From contig NZ_QBUD01000009.1 of assembly GCF_003058085.1 (NCBI RefSeq), positions 62,001 through 126,000 on the forward strand: a stretch of 64,000 nucleotides of DNA, written 5' to 3'. This DNA comes from Yoonia sediminilitoris (GTDB lineage: Bacteria; Pseudomonadota; Alphaproteobacteria; Rhodobacterales; Rhodobacteraceae). Position numbers and translations under genes: made by a program. Each line of letters opens with the position of its first letter. Position 1 is the stretch's first letter. A model generated the notes under the pieces. That model made no database searches, was not told where the DNA came from, and worked only from the letters and a program-made list of their open reading frames with translations. Shown here piece after piece: positions 30,203 to 39,845 of the stretch.

Positions 30203-30352
30203 CCTGCCTGCCGTGGGCTTTTCGGTCCTTCACATTGCGCCTGTCCCTTAGAATGCAATGTTGATGACCTGCCTGTCCGAGTTCTCAACGGGGTTTTGCC
30301 TCCCCTTTTGCTGAGATACTTTCAAGGACCGAACAGACACACGGCCAATCTG

Positions 30353-30390
30353 CCGCCGCCATCCTGTCCCGGGTGCGCGGCGGTTTTTTT
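30353..30390 (+). terminator. Rho-independent terminator on + strand
   Basis: CCGCCG pairs with CGGCGG, enclosing a GC-rich inner loop, followed by seven T (30384-30390). It lies 150 bases after the small membrane-protein gene and abuts the end of the converging IscU-like gene. The 30203-30352 stretch has no other recognisable feature. Confidence 0.75.
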
Positions 30391-30835
30391 ATGCGGTGGC
30401 CTTGATGGACTCCAGTGCGTCAAGCGTGGCGTCAAACGCCAACAGGATAGAGGCATGCCGGTTTTTATAGTCTTTCGCGGGTTCCAGCACTTCGAGTTCA
30501 CTGAAAGGCGCCGCCGGGACCGGCCCATCAGATTTCAGCATCGCGAAAAGTTCGTCACGCCCCTGTTTCACTTGGTCCACTGTGCAGCCAACAATTGCGC
30601 CCCCAACGACGGCTGCTGCTGCTTGTCCCAGTGCGCAGGCTTTGACGTCTTGCCCGTAGTCGGTGATCACACCGTCTTCTACGTTGATATCGACGGTGAC
30701 GGTTGACCCACAAAGCGGAGAGCGTTTCTTGGCGGTTGCTGTGGGGTTCTCAAGCCGTGTTGTGCGCGGCATATCCGCTGCCAGCGCCAGAATGCGACCG
30801 GAATAAAGCTTGATCATATCTGTTTCTGCTGACAT
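30389..30835 (-). CDS. NifU/IscU-like Fe-S scaffold family protein, third Cys missing
   Basis: A 148-aa protein of the NifU N-terminal (IscU/SufU) family, which holds nascent clusters or accepts sulfur. Two of three conserved Cys are present: RSPLCGSTVTV and VKACALGQAA. At the third position, usually an R-x-K-C-A-x-L motif near the C-terminus, this protein has KNRHASILLAFDA, with no Cys. The Asp that tunes cluster stability is also not in its usual place. It may therefore be a modified scaffold or sulfur acceptor. It lies 14 kb from suf and is divergent from hisI. Confidence 0.87.
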   Translation of the reverse strand: MSAETDMIKLYSGRILALAADMPRTTRLENPTATAKKRSPLCGSTVTVDINVEDGVITDYGQDVKACALGQAAAAVVGGAIVGCTVDQVKQGRDELFAMLKSDGPVPAAPFSELEVLEPAKDYKNRHASILLAFDATLDALESIKATA

Positions 30836-30902
30836 CGCGTTTGCCCTTCCTGTAGTTGATCCTTAGATAGTGCCCAACATGCTGCTTGCAAAGGTTTTTG
30901 AG

Positions 30903-31256
30903 ATGCGTTTCGATCCTGACACATTGAAATTTAACGACGCGGGCCTGATCCCGGCCATTGCGCAAGATGCCACATCGGGCGAAGTGCTGATGATGGCATG
31001 GATGAATTCAGAAGCTGTTGCCAAGACGCTTGAGACCGGACAGGTCACATATTGGTCACGCTCGCGGCAAGAATTCTGGATCAAGGGCGCAACCAGCGGC
31101 AATACGCAGCAACTTGTTGATTTCCATGTTGATTGTGACAGGGATTGTTTGCTGGTCTCTGTCCATCAGACTGGTCCTGCCTGTCATACCGGTGCGCGGA
31201 GCTGCTTTTTTACGGTTGTTCGTGAGGGCGCAGAAATCAACACGCGGCAGGACTGA
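30903..31256 (+). CDS. hisI: Phosphoribosyl-AMP cyclohydrolase HisI
   Basis: A 117-aa Zn/Mg enzyme opening the purine ring of PR-AMP, the third step of histidine synthesis. Motifs: [28 protein letters not shown], and the metal-binding cysteines in [12 protein letters not shown] and [15 protein letters not shown]. No fused HisE domain is present, as is normal in alphaproteobacteria. The start at 30903 ([10 protein letters not shown]) fits the family; AAAGG lies upstream. Upstream ATGs at 30870 and 30879 would add a hydrophobic tail not seen in relatives. It stands alone, convergent with gluQRS. Confidence 0.95.
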   Translation: MRFDPDTLKFNDAGLIPAIAQDATSGEVLMMAWMNSEAVAKTLETGQVTYWSRSRQEFWIKGATSGNTQQLVDFHVDCDRDCLLVSVHQTGPACHTGARSCFFTVVREGAEINTRQD

Positions 31257-31268
31257 ATGCCGCGAATA

Positions 31269-32126
31269 TCAAATGGATGATGCAGGCAGACCGACCATCT
31301 GGCGAATGTCATTTGGGGTAGCTCCGTCGGCCCGATATTTGGCGATGGCGCGCGCATCGTCCCGTTTCGCCAGACGTTTGCCTGCCTCATCGCGGATCAG
31401 CCGGTGATGGTGATAGATCGGGATTGGCAGACGCAGCAGGTGAAACAACAAGACATGGATGCGGGTGGCGTCATACAAATCTGCCCCGCGGATCACATGG
31501 CTGATCGCCTGCGCATGGTCATCTACGACAACACACAAATGATAGGCCGCAGCCATGCCTTTGCGCGCCACCGCGACGTCGCCAATGGTGGTAAGCAGGT
31601 CATCTGCAACCAGTTGGTGCGTGCCCGCATGGGACGAACCGGTTTCGACAAAGCAAGGCAGTAGAGGGCTGGCCGCAATCGCCTTTCGCATATTCAGTCT
31701 GATCGCATCGCCGTCCCGAAACGATGACATCGGGCGGTTGCGGCAGGTCCCCGGGTAGATCTGCCCATCGGGTCCATGGGTCGGCACACCCTCTTGCGGC
31801 GCGCTGGCGGCATTGGCGATATCCGCGCGGCTGCATGAACAGGGGTACAGCAGATCCAGCGCCTCAAGCCTTTTCAATGCCGCCTGAAACCGCGCCGTTG
31901 ATTGGGATTCGTGCATCACCGGTTCCGGCCAGCTGAGCCCAAGCCAATGCAAATCGTCGATGGCCTGCGCCTCGAATTCCGGTTTTGACCGGACCCGGTC
32001 AATATCATCCATCCGCAACAAGAAAGTGCCGCCCGCCGCCATCGCCATGTCAAAGGCAAACATTGCAGAGTAGGCATGCCCCAGATGCAGCGGACCGGTT
32101 GGCGAAGGCGCAAAACGTGTAATCAT
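31269..32126 (-). CDS. gluQ: Glutamyl-Q tRNA(Asp) synthetase
   Basis: A 285-aa paralogue of the GluRS catalytic core that charges queuosine-34 of tRNA-Asp with glutamate. The Rossmann core has RFAPSPTGPLHLGH (HIGH motif) and KRLAKRD (KMSKS-like). Zinc ligands appear as YPCSCSRAD and YPGTCRNRP. It lacks the anticodon-binding half of GluRS, which defines the family. It starts 12 bases after trmFO, so two tRNA-modification genes are co-transcribed. Confidence 0.95.
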   Translation of the reverse strand: MITRFAPSPTGPLHLGHAYSAMFAFDMAMAAGGTFLLRMDDIDRVRSKPEFEAQAIDDLHWLGLSWPEPVMHESQSTARFQAALKRLEALDLLYPCSCSRADIANAASAPQEGVPTHGPDGQIYPGTCRNRPMSSFRDGDAIRLNMRKAIAASPLLPCFVETGSSHAGTHQLVADDLLTTIGDVAVARKGMAAAYHLCVVVDDHAQAISHVIRGADLYDATRIHVLLFHLLRLPIPIYHHHRLIRDEAGKRLAKRDDARAIAKYRADGATPNDIRQMVGLPASSI

Positions 32127-32138
32127 CGCCCCAACAGG

Positions 32139-33494
32139 TCAGGCCGCAGACCGCAACATCTGTTCCAGCCATGCGGACCAATCCGCCTTGGCCCGGTCGG
32201 TGTAGGCTTTGTAGCGTTCCTTGCGCCGCTTGCGCCCGCCTTTGACCGTATCCACAGATGGAAACAGCCCGAAATTCACGTTCATCGGTTGGAATGTCTT
32301 GGCCTCTGCACCGCCAGTGATGTGGGTTACAAGCGCGCCCATCGCTGTCGTATCAGGGACAGCGGCCAGCGTCTGGCCCGTCATTTCCGCCACAGCCATG
32401 CGCCCGGCCAACAGGCCCATCGCAGCACTTTCAACATATCCTTCGACACCGGTGATTTGCCCGGCAAAACGGATATTGGGGCGTGATTTCAGCCGCATTT
32501 GCGCATCCAGCAACGTTGGCGAGTTGATAAATGTGTTGCGATGGATACCGCCAAGACGGGCAAATTCCGCATCCTCCAGACCGGGGATCATCTTGAGGAC
32601 TTGCTTTTGCGCCCCGTATTTCATCTTGGTCTGGAAACCCACAATGTTGAACAATGTCCCCAATGCGTTATCGCGGCGCAGCTGCACCACAGCATAGGGT
32701 TTGTTTTGCGGGTCGTTGGCGTTGGTCAGCCCGACGGGCTTCATCGGACCAAAGCGCAGGGTTTCGCGACCGCGTTCGGCCATCACTTCAATCGGCAGGC
32801 AGCCATCGAAATAACCGGCGGTCTCGCCTTCTTTGAATTCTGTTTTGTCTGCGGCCAGCAGTGCGTCGATGAATGCCTCGTACTGGTCCTTGGTCATCGG
32901 GCAGTTCAGATAGGCGGTCTGTTCTTCTAACGTTTCGCCCTTGTCATAGCGCGACTGCATCCACGCAACATCCATGTTGATGGAATCGTGATAGATGATC
33001 GGCGCAATCGCGTCGAAAAACGCCAGCGCCTCGGCCCCGGTTTCCGCTTTGATCGCTTCTGCCAGCGCGCCAGAAGTCAGCGGTCCGGTGGCGATGATCC
33101 AATGGCCATCGTCGGGCAGGGCGGTGATTTCATCGTAGGACACGCGGATATTGGGATGCGATGTCAGTGCTTGTGTCACGCTTTCTGCAAACGGGTCACG
33201 GTCGACGGCCAATGCGCCACCTGCGGGCAGGCGATGGGCGTAAGCGGTTTTCATGATCAGACCCCCTGCCTGCATCATCTCCCAATGCAGCAGGCCAACG
33301 GCGTTTTGTTCATGGTCATCCGACCGGAAGGAATTGGAGCAAACCATTTCGCCCAGATTGCCTGTCCGGTGGGCAAAGGTTTCAACCTTGGGGCGCATTT
33401 CATGAATGACGACCTTGATGCCTGCGTTGGCGGCCTGCCACGCAGCCTCTGATCCGGCCATGCCGCCGCCAATGATATTGAGTGTGTTTTCCAT
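32139..33494 (-). CDS. trmFO: Folate/FAD-dependent tRNA (uracil-54-C5)-methyltransferase TrmFO
   Basis: A 451-aa flavoprotein forming ribothymidine at position 54 of tRNAs from methylene-tetrahydrofolate. The FAD-binding start is [16 protein letters not shown] conserved Cys lies in [11 protein letters not shown], and the GIDA-type body has [16 protein letters not shown] and [16 protein letters not shown]. Length is normal. The start at 33494 ([10 protein letters not shown]) is preferred over one three codons upstream. It lies downstream of gyrA but is separated from it by a terminator. Confidence 0.97.
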   Translation of the reverse strand: MENTLNIIGGGMAGSEAAWQAANAGIKVVIHEMRPKVETFAHRTGNLGEMVCSNSFRSDDHEQNAVGLLHWEMMQAGGLIMKTAYAHRLPAGGALAVDRDPFAESVTQALTSHPNIRVSYDEITALPDDGHWIIATGPLTSGALAEAIKAETGAEALAFFDAIAPIIYHDSINMDVAWMQSRYDKGETLEEQTAYLNCPMTKDQYEAFIDALLAADKTEFKEGETAGYFDGCLPIEVMAERGRETLRFGPMKPVGLTNANDPQNKPYAVVQLRRDNALGTLFNIVGFQTKMKYGAQKQVLKMIPGLEDAEFARLGGIHRNTFINSPTLLDAQMRLKSRPNIRFAGQITGVEGYVESAAMGLLAGRMAVAEMTGQTLAAVPDTTAMGALVTHITGGAEAKTFQPMNVNFGLFPSVDTVKGGRKRRKERYKAYTDRAKADWSAWLEQMLRSAA

Positions 33495-33519
33495 GGGCCA
33501 CATTTAGGACCCAAGCCGG

Positions 33520-33547
33520 ATAAAGAAAAGGCCCGCAATCGCGGGCC
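33520..33547 (-). terminator. Rho-independent terminator of gyrA
   Basis: On the minus strand GGCCCGC pairs with GCGGGCC around a four-base loop, followed by TTTTCTTTAT. It begins 6 bases after the gyrA stop and ends before trmFO. Confidence 0.85.
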
Positions 33548-33552
33548 GTTCG

Positions 33553-36294
33553 TTATTCTGTCTCAGGTTCCGCTTCGTCGCCCTGATCGGCGATCCATGC
33601 CACGCTAACCACCGTTTCGCCCTTGCCCGTGTCAAAGACCTTGACCCCGCCAGCGCCCCGCGATCGGAAAGAAATCCCTTCGACAGGCACGCGAATTGAT
33701 TGGCCGGTGGACGTGACCAGCATGATCTGATCTGACATTTCGACAGGGAAGGAAGTCACAAGCGGCCCGCCGCGCATCGCCTTGTCCATGGCCGCGACGC
33801 CCATACCGCCGCGCCCGCGCACAGGATAGTCGTGGCTTGAGGACAGTTTGCCGGACCCTTTGGCCGTAATCGTCAGGATCAGGTTTTCAGCTGCCGACAT
33901 TTCGGCATAACGTTCCTGGCTGATCTGGCCTGGTGTGGCTTCTTCCTCGTCATCGATTTCGGCGTCATCGGCGAGACCTGCCATGGCCCGGCGCATTTTC
34001 AGATAGGCGGCGCGTTCATCGGACTCGGCCTCAAAGTGCCGGATGATCGACATCGACACGACCTTATCATCGCCCTGCAATCTGATCCCACGGACACCTG
34101 TGGAACTGCGCGAATTAAACACCCGCACGTCAGTCGCAGGGAAGCGGATGGCACGCCCGGAATCTGTCACAAGCATCACATCGTCATCGTTAGAGGCGAT
34201 GCGGGCATTGATCAGAATCGTGTCCTCATGCTCACCTTCGAATTTCATCGCAATCTTGCCGTTGCGCATGACATTTGTGAAGTCTGACAGCTTGTTACGG
34301 CGTACAGTTCCGGCAGAGGTTGCAAAGACAACTTGCAGGTCGTCCCATTCATCCTCGGGCCGGTCGACGGGCATAATGGCGGCAATCGACACGCCCTGCG
34401 GGATCGGCAGGATGTTGACAATCGCCTTGCCCTTGGCTGTCCGGCTACCCAATGGCAGGCGCCATGTCTTGAGCTTGTAGACCATCCCATCGGTCGTGAA
34501 AAACAGCAGTTGAGTATGGGTGTTGGCGACGAAAAGGGTCGTGACGACGTCCTCTTCCTTGGTGGCCATCGACGACAGGCCCTTGCCGCCGCGCCGTTGC
34601 GCGCGGAAATCGGCCAGCGCCGTCCGTTTGATATAGCCGCCTGACGTGACGGTGACGACCATGTCTTCCTTTTCGATCAGGTCCTCATCTTCCATATCCC
34701 CGGACCAATCGACAACCTCGGTGCGGCGCGGCACGGCAAACAGATCACGAACCTCGTGCAATTCGTCACGGATGATCTGCATAATGCGGTCGCGCGATCC
34801 CAGAATTTCGAGATATTCCCTGATCTTACCGGCCAGTTCTTTCAATTCGTCGGTGACTTCTTTCACCCCGATCTGGGTCAGGCGTTGCAGGCGCAAATCA
34901 AGGATCGCGCGGGCCTGCGTTTCAGACAGGTTGTAGGTGCCGTCGTCATTGGCTGTATGGGTCGGGTCATCAATCAGCGCGATATATTCCAGAATATCAT
35001 GCGCGGGCCACTTGCGTGTCATCAGCTTTTCACGGGCTGTGGCCGCATCAGCAGAGGCGCGAATGGTCGCGACGACCTCGTCAATATTGGTAACGGCAAC
35101 AGCCAGACCACACAGGACATGTGCCCGTTCGCGCGCCTTGCGCAATTCAAATGCAGTGCGGCGGGCAACGACCTCCTCGCGGAAATCAACAAAGGCCACA
35201 AGGAAGGCGCGCAGCGTCAACTGTTCGGGCCGTCCACCATTCAGCGCCAGCATGTTGCAGCCGAAATAGGTCTGCATCGGGGTAAAGCGGAACAGTTGGT
35301 TCAGCACGACTTCGGCGGTGGCATCACGCTTGAGTTCAACGACCACACGCACGCCGTTGCGATCAGATTCGTCCTGCACATGCGCGATACCCTCAATCCG
35401 CTTGTCGCGGGCGGCTTCGGCGATACGGTCGATCATCGTCGCCTTGTTCACCTGATAGGGAATTTCCTCGATGATGATGGCATAGCGGTCTTTGCGGATT
35501 TCCTCGGTGCGGGTCTTGGCGCGCACGATCACGGAACCGCGCCCTTCAAGATAGGCTTTGCGCGCACCTGACCGGCCAAGGATGATCCCGCCGGTGGGGA
35601 AGTCTGGTGCGGGGATATAGTCGATCAATTCCTCGGATGACAGATCCGGATTGTCGATCAGCGCCAGCGTGCCGTCGATCACTTCGCCCAGATTATGCGG
35701 CGGAATGTTGGTGGCCATGCCGACCGCGATACCGCCCGCGCCATTGACCAGCATGTTGGGGAAACGTGCGGGCAAAACTGTTGGTTCACGGTCTTTGCCG
35801 TCGTAGTTGTCCTGGAAATCAACCGTGTCTTTGTCAATGTCGGCGAGCAGATAGGCGGCAGGCTTGTCCATCCGCACTTCGGTATAGCGCATGGCCGCTG
35901 CCCGGTCGCCGTCCATCGAGCCAAAGTTGCCTTGCCCGTCCAGCAAGACCAGCGACATGGAGAAATCCTGCGCCATCCGCACCAATGCGTCATAGATCGC
36001 GCTGTCGCCGTGCGGATGATATTTCCCCATGACATCGCCAACAGAGCGGGCCGATTTACGATAGGGTTTGTCGTGCGTGTTGCCGCCCTCGTTCATGCCG
36101 TACAAGATGCGGCGGTGCACGGGCTTGAGCCCGTCCCGCAGATCAGGAATGGCGCGCGACACGATGACGCTCATCGCGTAGTCCAGATAGCTGGTTTTCA
36201 GCTCATGTTCGATCGTGACAGACGGACCCTCGAACGCTGGGCGCATCGGCGGTAATTCGTCATCGTTTTCAGGGGTTTCTGGGGTGTCGTTCAC
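33553..36294 (-). CDS. gyrA: DNA gyrase subunit A
   Basis: A 913-aa breakage-reunion subunit of gyrase. The catalytic Tyr is Tyr137 in [10 protein letters not shown]. The quinolone-resistance region [17 protein letters not shown] keeps Ser98 and Asp102 (E. coli Ser83, Asp87), the sensitive type. The GyrA box RRGGKG (about 565) in the C-terminal pinwheel indicates true gyrase, not topoisomerase IV. An acidic insertion of about 35 residues ([17 protein letters not shown]) interrupts the pinwheel near residue 780. The C-terminus is acidic (DEAEPETE). Confidence 0.98.
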   Translation of the reverse strand: MNDTPETPENDDELPPMRPAFEGPSVTIEHELKTSYLDYAMSVIVSRAIPDLRDGLKPVHRRILYGMNEGGNTHDKPYRKSARSVGDVMGKYHPHGDSAIYDALVRMAQDFSMSLVLLDGQGNFGSMDGDRAAAMRYTEVRMDKPAAYLLADIDKDTVDFQDNYDGKDREPTVLPARFPNMLVNGAGGIAVGMATNIPPHNLGEVIDGTLALIDNPDLSSEELIDYIPAPDFPTGGIILGRSGARKAYLEGRGSVIVRAKTRTEEIRKDRYAIIIEEIPYQVNKATMIDRIAEAARDKRIEGIAHVQDESDRNGVRVVVELKRDATAEVVLNQLFRFTPMQTYFGCNMLALNGGRPEQLTLRAFLVAFVDFREEVVARRTAFELRKARERAHVLCGLAVAVTNIDEVVATIRASADAATAREKLMTRKWPAHDILEYIALIDDPTHTANDDGTYNLSETQARAILDLRLQRLTQIGVKEVTDELKELAGKIREYLEILGSRDRIMQIIRDELHEVRDLFAVPRRTEVVDWSGDMEDEDLIEKEDMVVTVTSGGYIKRTALADFRAQRRGGKGLSSMATKEEDVVTTLFVANTHTQLLFFTTDGMVYKLKTWRLPLGSRTAKGKAIVNILPIPQGVSIAAIMPVDRPEDEWDDLQVVFATSAGTVRRNKLSDFTNVMRNGKIAMKFEGEHEDTILINARIASNDDDVMLVTDSGRAIRFPATDVRVFNSRSSTGVRGIRLQGDDKVVSMSIIRHFEAESDERAAYLKMRRAMAGLADDAEIDDEEEATPGQISQERYAEMSAAENLILTITAKGSGKLSSSHDYPVRGRGGMGVAAMDKAMRGGPLVTSFPVEMSDQIMLVTSTGQSIRVPVEGISFRSRGAGGVKVFDTGKGETVVSVAWIADQGDEAEPETE

Positions 36295-36428
36295 GTGGGC
36301 CGCCTGTTGTTATTGGCACTGCTAGATATCGTTGCAGGCAATGTAACAGACACTTGATGTTGGGTGCAATGGGCGATGCGCAGTGCTTTTGGCAGCCGCA
36401 GAGTGTTGCTGATAACAGATTGTTTTTG

Positions 36429-36458
36429 TTGACATAATTTACCAGATCATCATCAAAT
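36429..36458 (+). promoter_or_regulatory. Putative sigma-70 promoter of usg
   Basis: TTGACA at 36429-36434, an 18-base gap and TCAAAT at 36453-36458. It ends 31 bases before the usg start in the divergent gyrA/usg region. The -35 is perfect and the -10 is weak. Confidence 0.45.
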
Positions 36459-36489
36459 AATGAAAAGACAAGAAACGAAGGGAGCGGCC

Positions 36490-36756
36490 ATGCAATCAGA
36501 GACCGAAATGATGATGAAAGGGTACGGGCTGACCACGGCAGAAATGTACTATCATATGCCGGACCATCCGCACGTATTGAATACCTTCATCTGGCAGGAA
36601 TACGACCTTGCCCCGGACCATGACAAGCTGTTGCAATTCATCGGTTTTTGGCACGATGAACTTGAGGGGCCGCTGCATTCGGTACGGTTTGTGCACCGCA
36701 AGATGATCAGCCCGGGCGAATGGCGTCACGTGACTGGCGAATTCCACTATCATTAG
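36490..36756 (+). CDS. Usg family protein
   Basis: An 88-aa soluble protein of the Usg family, conserved across alphaproteobacteria and of unknown function. Hallmarks: KGYGLTTAEMYYHMPDHP, NTFIWQEYDLAPDHDKLL and FWHDELEGPLHSVR. The start at 36490 is chosen because GGGAGC lies directly upstream and the family begins there. It is divergent from gyrA, single-gene, and ends at a hairpin shared with the converging hydrolase gene. Confidence 0.88.
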   Translation: MQSETEMMMKGYGLTTAEMYYHMPDHPHVLNTFIWQEYDLAPDHDKLLQFIGFWHDELEGPLHSVRFVHRKMISPGEWRHVTGEFHYH

Positions 36757-36763
36757 GCGCTTT

Positions 36764-36786
36764 GGCGCAGGCCAATGACCTGCGCC
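36764..36786. terminator. Hairpin between converging usg and dienelactone hydrolase genes
   Basis: GGCGCAGG pairs perfectly with CCTGCGCC around a 7-base loop. It starts 8 bases after the usg stop and ends 9 bases before the end of the hydrolase gene. It has no T-run in either direction, so it is either a weak bidirectional terminator or an RNA-end protector. Confidence 0.5.
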
Positions 36787-36795
36787 GCCGCGTAA

Positions 36796-37695
36796 TCACT
36801 TCAGATGAACGCCGAAGAACGCAATCGTGCGGTCCCAGGCAAGCTTGGCCGCATCTTCGTCGTACCTCGGGGTCGTGTCGTTGTGAAACCCGTGGTTCAC
36901 GTCCGGATAGAAATGGACCGAGAATTCCTTGCCGTTGGCTTCCAGTGCAGCACCATATTCTTCCCAGCCTGCGTTGATCCGATCATCAAGTCCTGCATAT
37001 TGGATCATCAGCGGCGCCTGGATGGCTGGCACGTCTTCTGTCGCGGGTTGGCGGCCGTAGAACGGAACGGAGGCAGCCAAATCAGGGTAGGCGACAGCCA
37101 GCGCATTGCAGACGCCACCACCGTAACAAAAACCGACCGCGCCGACCTTGCCGGTTGATCCCTCGTGATCGCGCAGGAATTCGAACGCGGCAAAGAAATC
37201 CGCCATCAGCTTGGCACCATCCAAAGTGCGCTGCATTTCGCGGCCTTCTTCATCAGTGCCCGGATAGCCCCCAAGCGGGGTCAGCCCATCGGGTGCAAAG
37301 GCGAAATAGCCTGCTTTGGCCGCGCGCCGCGCCACATCTTCAATGTAGGGGTTCAACCCGCGGTTTTCGTGCACCACCAGTACGGCAGGCAACGGCCCGC
37401 TTGCATCTGCTGGCTTGGCCATCAGCCCCCTGATTGTACCGTGCCCTTCAGGGCTTTCGTATTCCATCACTTCGGTGACGATTGACGGATCATCCGGCGC
37501 CACTTGCTGGGCATATGCATAATTGGGTTGCAGTTGCTCAAGGATCATCGCGCCTGTTACGCCAGCGGCGGCATACTTGCCTGCTTGCGTGATGAAGTCA
37601 CGCTTGGACATCTTGCCGTGCACATACCCGTCGAAAATCTCCAGAATGCGCTGGTCGAAGTCCTTTGCCTTCTTTCTTGGTTGCTCTGTCATCAT
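36796..37695 (-). CDS. Dienelactone hydrolase family protein, Tat-type N-terminus
   Basis: A 299-aa alpha/beta hydrolase. The triad is Cys in GFCYGGG, Asp in GLDDRINAG and His in DVNHGFHND, the dienelactone-hydrolase pattern. The first 65 residues are an extension with [19 protein letters not shown], which resembles a twin-arginine-like signal although only Lys-Arg is present, followed by a Gln/Tyr/Ala-rich cleavage-like region. Such forms are common in marine alphaproteobacteria, and the substrate is unknown. AGGGGG precedes paired ATGs at 37695 and 37692. It is downstream of ocd but separated by a long palindrome. Confidence 0.9.
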   Translation of the reverse strand: MMTEQPRKKAKDFDQRILEIFDGYVHGKMSKRDFITQAGKYAAAGVTGAMILEQLQPNYAYAQQVAPDDPSIVTEVMEYESPEGHGTIRGLMAKPADASGPLPAVLVVHENRGLNPYIEDVARRAAKAGYFAFAPDGLTPLGGYPGTDEEGREMQRTLDGAKLMADFFAAFEFLRDHEGSTGKVGAVGFCYGGGVCNALAVAYPDLAASVPFYGRQPATEDVPAIQAPLMIQYAGLDDRINAGWEEYGAALEANGKEFSVHFYPDVNHGFHNDTTPRYDEDAAKLAWDRTIAFFGVHLK

Positions 37696-37709
37696 ATCCC
37701 CCTGTCAGA

Positions 37710-37735
37710 GTTGAATGGCCGCGCGGCCATTCAAC
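37710..37735. repeat. 26-bp perfect palindrome between ocd and the hydrolase gene
   Basis: Arm GTTGAATGGCC, centre GCGC, arm GGCCATTCAAC. It lies 15 bases before the hydrolase start and 52 bases after ocd ends. As RNA it makes an 11-bp stem with a GCGC loop, but no T-run follows on the minus strand. It may be a terminator-like hairpin, or an operator for the hydrolase gene. Confidence 0.65.
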
Positions 37736-37786
37736 CCATTGGCTTTCAAGGGGCGTACTTTGTCAAATAACGTTTTGGCGCGCCTG

Positions 37787-38833
37787 CTAGTGCGCGCGCT
37801 TGAGCATCCCGAAAAGGTCGCGCGGATCGTCAGGGTCGGCGATCAGGTCGATATCGATGTAAAACGGCGTATCCTGTATTTTTTGATGCACATACCGCAG
37901 GGCGCTGAAATCTTCGATGGCAAAGCCAACCCCGTCAAACAGCGTGATTTCCGGCTGCGATTGCCGCCCCTTGGCCGCGCCAGTGATCACCTGCCAAAGC
38001 TCGGTTGCCGGATGATCATCGTCCATCTGCTGCAACTCGCCCTCTACCCTTGTCTGCGGCAGGTATTCCGCGAAAACGGATGATCGGGCAACGATATCAC
38101 CGTGCAATTCCGTCTTGCCCGGGCAGTCGCCACCGATGGCGTTAATGTGGACGCCGTTGCCAACCATATTGTCGGTCAGGATCGTTTGCATATTCTTGTC
38201 AGCGGTGGCCGTGGTGATGATATCCGCCCCTTCGATCGCGTCCTCGGGCGTGTCGCAACGCACGATCGTTAGGCCGGCATCGGCAAGATTGGCCGCACAT
38301 TTGGCTGTTGCGGCAGGGTCAACGTCATACAGCCGTACCGTGTCGACCCCGTTCACTGCCTTCTGCGCGATACACTGAAATTCTGACTGCGCCCCGTTGC
38401 CGATCATGGCCATGGTGTTGGCACCGGGATTGGCCAGATGTTTGGTCGCGACAGCAGACATCGCCGCCGTGCGCAGGGCGGTCAAAACCGTCATTTCGGA
38501 AAACAGCTTTGGATATCCGGTATCCACATCCGCCAGAACGCCAAAAGCAGTGACCGTTTGCAGCCCTTCCTGCATGTTTTTGGGGTGGCCGTTCACATAT
38601 TTGAACGCATATTGCACCCCATCTGACGTGGGCATGAGTTCGATCACACCGACATCGGAATGGCTGGCAAGGCGCGGGGTCTTGTCGAACAATTCCCAGC
38701 GGGCAAAGTCGGCTTCAATCTCGGTTGCCAGATCAGCCATAAATTGCGCGATGCCGACATGGTGGACCAGTCGCATCATGTTATCAACACTGACAAAGGG
38801 CACAAAGGCGAGGGGGGATGCCTTGAGGGTCAT
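37787..38833 (-). CDS. Ornithine cyclodeaminase
   Basis: A 348-aa NAD-dependent enzyme of the OCD/mu-crystallin family that converts ornithine to proline and ammonia. It shows the N-terminal substrate domain, the Rossmann motif AMIGNGAQSEFQ, the adenine-side Asp in RLYDVDP, and INAIGGDCPGKTEL, where the Asp acts as catalytic base. Its start overlaps the arginase stop by ATGA, so the two enzymes form one catabolic unit: arginine to ornithine to proline. Some OCD relatives act on other amino acids, but the neighbour makes ornithine the best call. Confidence 0.94.
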   Translation of the reverse strand: MTLKASPLAFVPFVSVDNMMRLVHHVGIAQFMADLATEIEADFARWELFDKTPRLASHSDVGVIELMPTSDGVQYAFKYVNGHPKNMQEGLQTVTAFGVLADVDTGYPKLFSEMTVLTALRTAAMSAVATKHLANPGANTMAMIGNGAQSEFQCIAQKAVNGVDTVRLYDVDPAATAKCAANLADAGLTIVRCDTPEDAIEGADIITTATADKNMQTILTDNMVGNGVHINAIGGDCPGKTELHGDIVARSSVFAEYLPQTRVEGELQQMDDDHPATELWQVITGAAKGRQSQPEITLFDGVGFAIEDFSALRYVHQKIQDTPFYIDIDLIADPDDPRDLFGMLKRAH

Positions 38834-39759
38834 AGCGATCTCCGCGTTGGGCGGTCAAAGACGCGACGGCCGAGCAATGAGGCTGTCAGATCAACCATCA
38901 AGGTTGCCGTCTTGCCGCGTTCGTCCAGAAACGGGTTGAGCTCGACCAGATCAAGCGAACTGACCAAACCGCTGTCCGACAGCATTTCCATCACCAGATG
39001 GCCTTCGCGTTCGGTAGCGCCGCCGGGCACGGTCGTGCCTACGGCCGGGGCGGCCGATGGATCAAGGAAATCCACGTCCAATGACACATGCAGCAGCCCG
39101 TTGACCTGCGCGACCCGATCAAGAAAGCCCGCCAACGGGGCACGAATGCCATCTTCGTCGATCTTACGCATGTCCACCAAGGTCACGTCACCATCGTCCA
39201 GCACGGCATGTTCCGCGTCATCCACGCTGCGCAGCCCGATCATGCAAATATGCGCCGGATCAACGGTGGCGGGCAGGGGCGGATAGTCCACGAATCCTGC
39301 GCGCCCGGTGACATAGCCCACAGGCGTGCCATGCAGATTGCCCGTGTCTGTGGTATCTGGCGTGTGAATGTCACTGTGCGCATCGAGCCACAGCAAAAAG
39401 AACGGCCGGTTCTGCGATGCCGCATAGGCAGCCATACCCGCGACCGTACCGGCGGCCAGCGCATGATCACCACCCAGAAATATCGGTATTCCTTCGGGGG
39501 CGGCATCCTGTGCGGCCGCCATCAATGTCTGTGTCCAGCCGACGTTTTCAGCCAGCTTGTAGACCTGCGCATTGCCATGCTGCGGCACGTCCACATGGGC
39601 CGGTGCCAAATTCCCGCGATCCGCGACCGTGTGACCAAGGGCTGTGATTGCTTCGGAAATGCCCGCTGTGCGATAGGCGTCAGGCCCCATAAGACAACCG
39701 CGCGTGCGCTTGCCACAATCAACCGGCGCGCCGATAAGTATGATGTGTTTTTTTTCCAT
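38830..39759 (-). CDS. rocF: Arginase
   Basis: A 309-aa manganese enzyme splitting arginine into ornithine and urea. Metal ligands are visible in the family motifs GGDHALAAG, WLDAHSDIHT and SLDVDFLDPS. The start at 39759 (MEKKHIILIGAPVD) is chosen because the fold starts there. It is the first gene of the arginase-OCD pair and faces an AsnC-family regulator across an 86-base gap holding two identical palindromes. The urea produced has no urease in this window. Confidence 0.96.
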   Translation of the reverse strand: MEKKHIILIGAPVDCGKRTRGCLMGPDAYRTAGISEAITALGHTVADRGNLAPAHVDVPQHGNAQVYKLAENVGWTQTLMAAAQDAAPEGIPIFLGGDHALAAGTVAGMAAYAASQNRPFFLLWLDAHSDIHTPDTTDTGNLHGTPVGYVTGRAGFVDYPPLPATVDPAHICMIGLRSVDDAEHAVLDDGDVTLVDMRKIDEDGIRAPLAGFLDRVAQVNGLLHVSLDVDFLDPSAAPAVGTTVPGGATEREGHLVMEMLSDSGLVSSLDLVELNPFLDERGKTATLMVDLTASLLGRRVFDRPTRRSL

Positions 39760-39769
39760 GCCCCAAGTG

Positions 39770-39811
39770 TTGCGCAAAACAGGGGATGGTATAAGGGGTC
39801 AAATTGCGCAA
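39770..39811. promoter_or_regulatory. Twin TTGCGCAA palindromes, likely AsnC-regulator operator
   Basis: The 10-base word TTGCGCAAAA, whose first eight bases are palindromic, occurs at 39770-39779 and 39804-39813. The copies are 34 bases apart, close to three helical turns, in the gap between the divergent arginase and AsnC-type regulator genes. Lrp/AsnC octamers bind such phased sites. The regulator match is inferred from position. Confidence 0.65.
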
Positions 39812-39845
39812 AATGTCAGTCAATTAATCAAACTGGACAGCAAAA

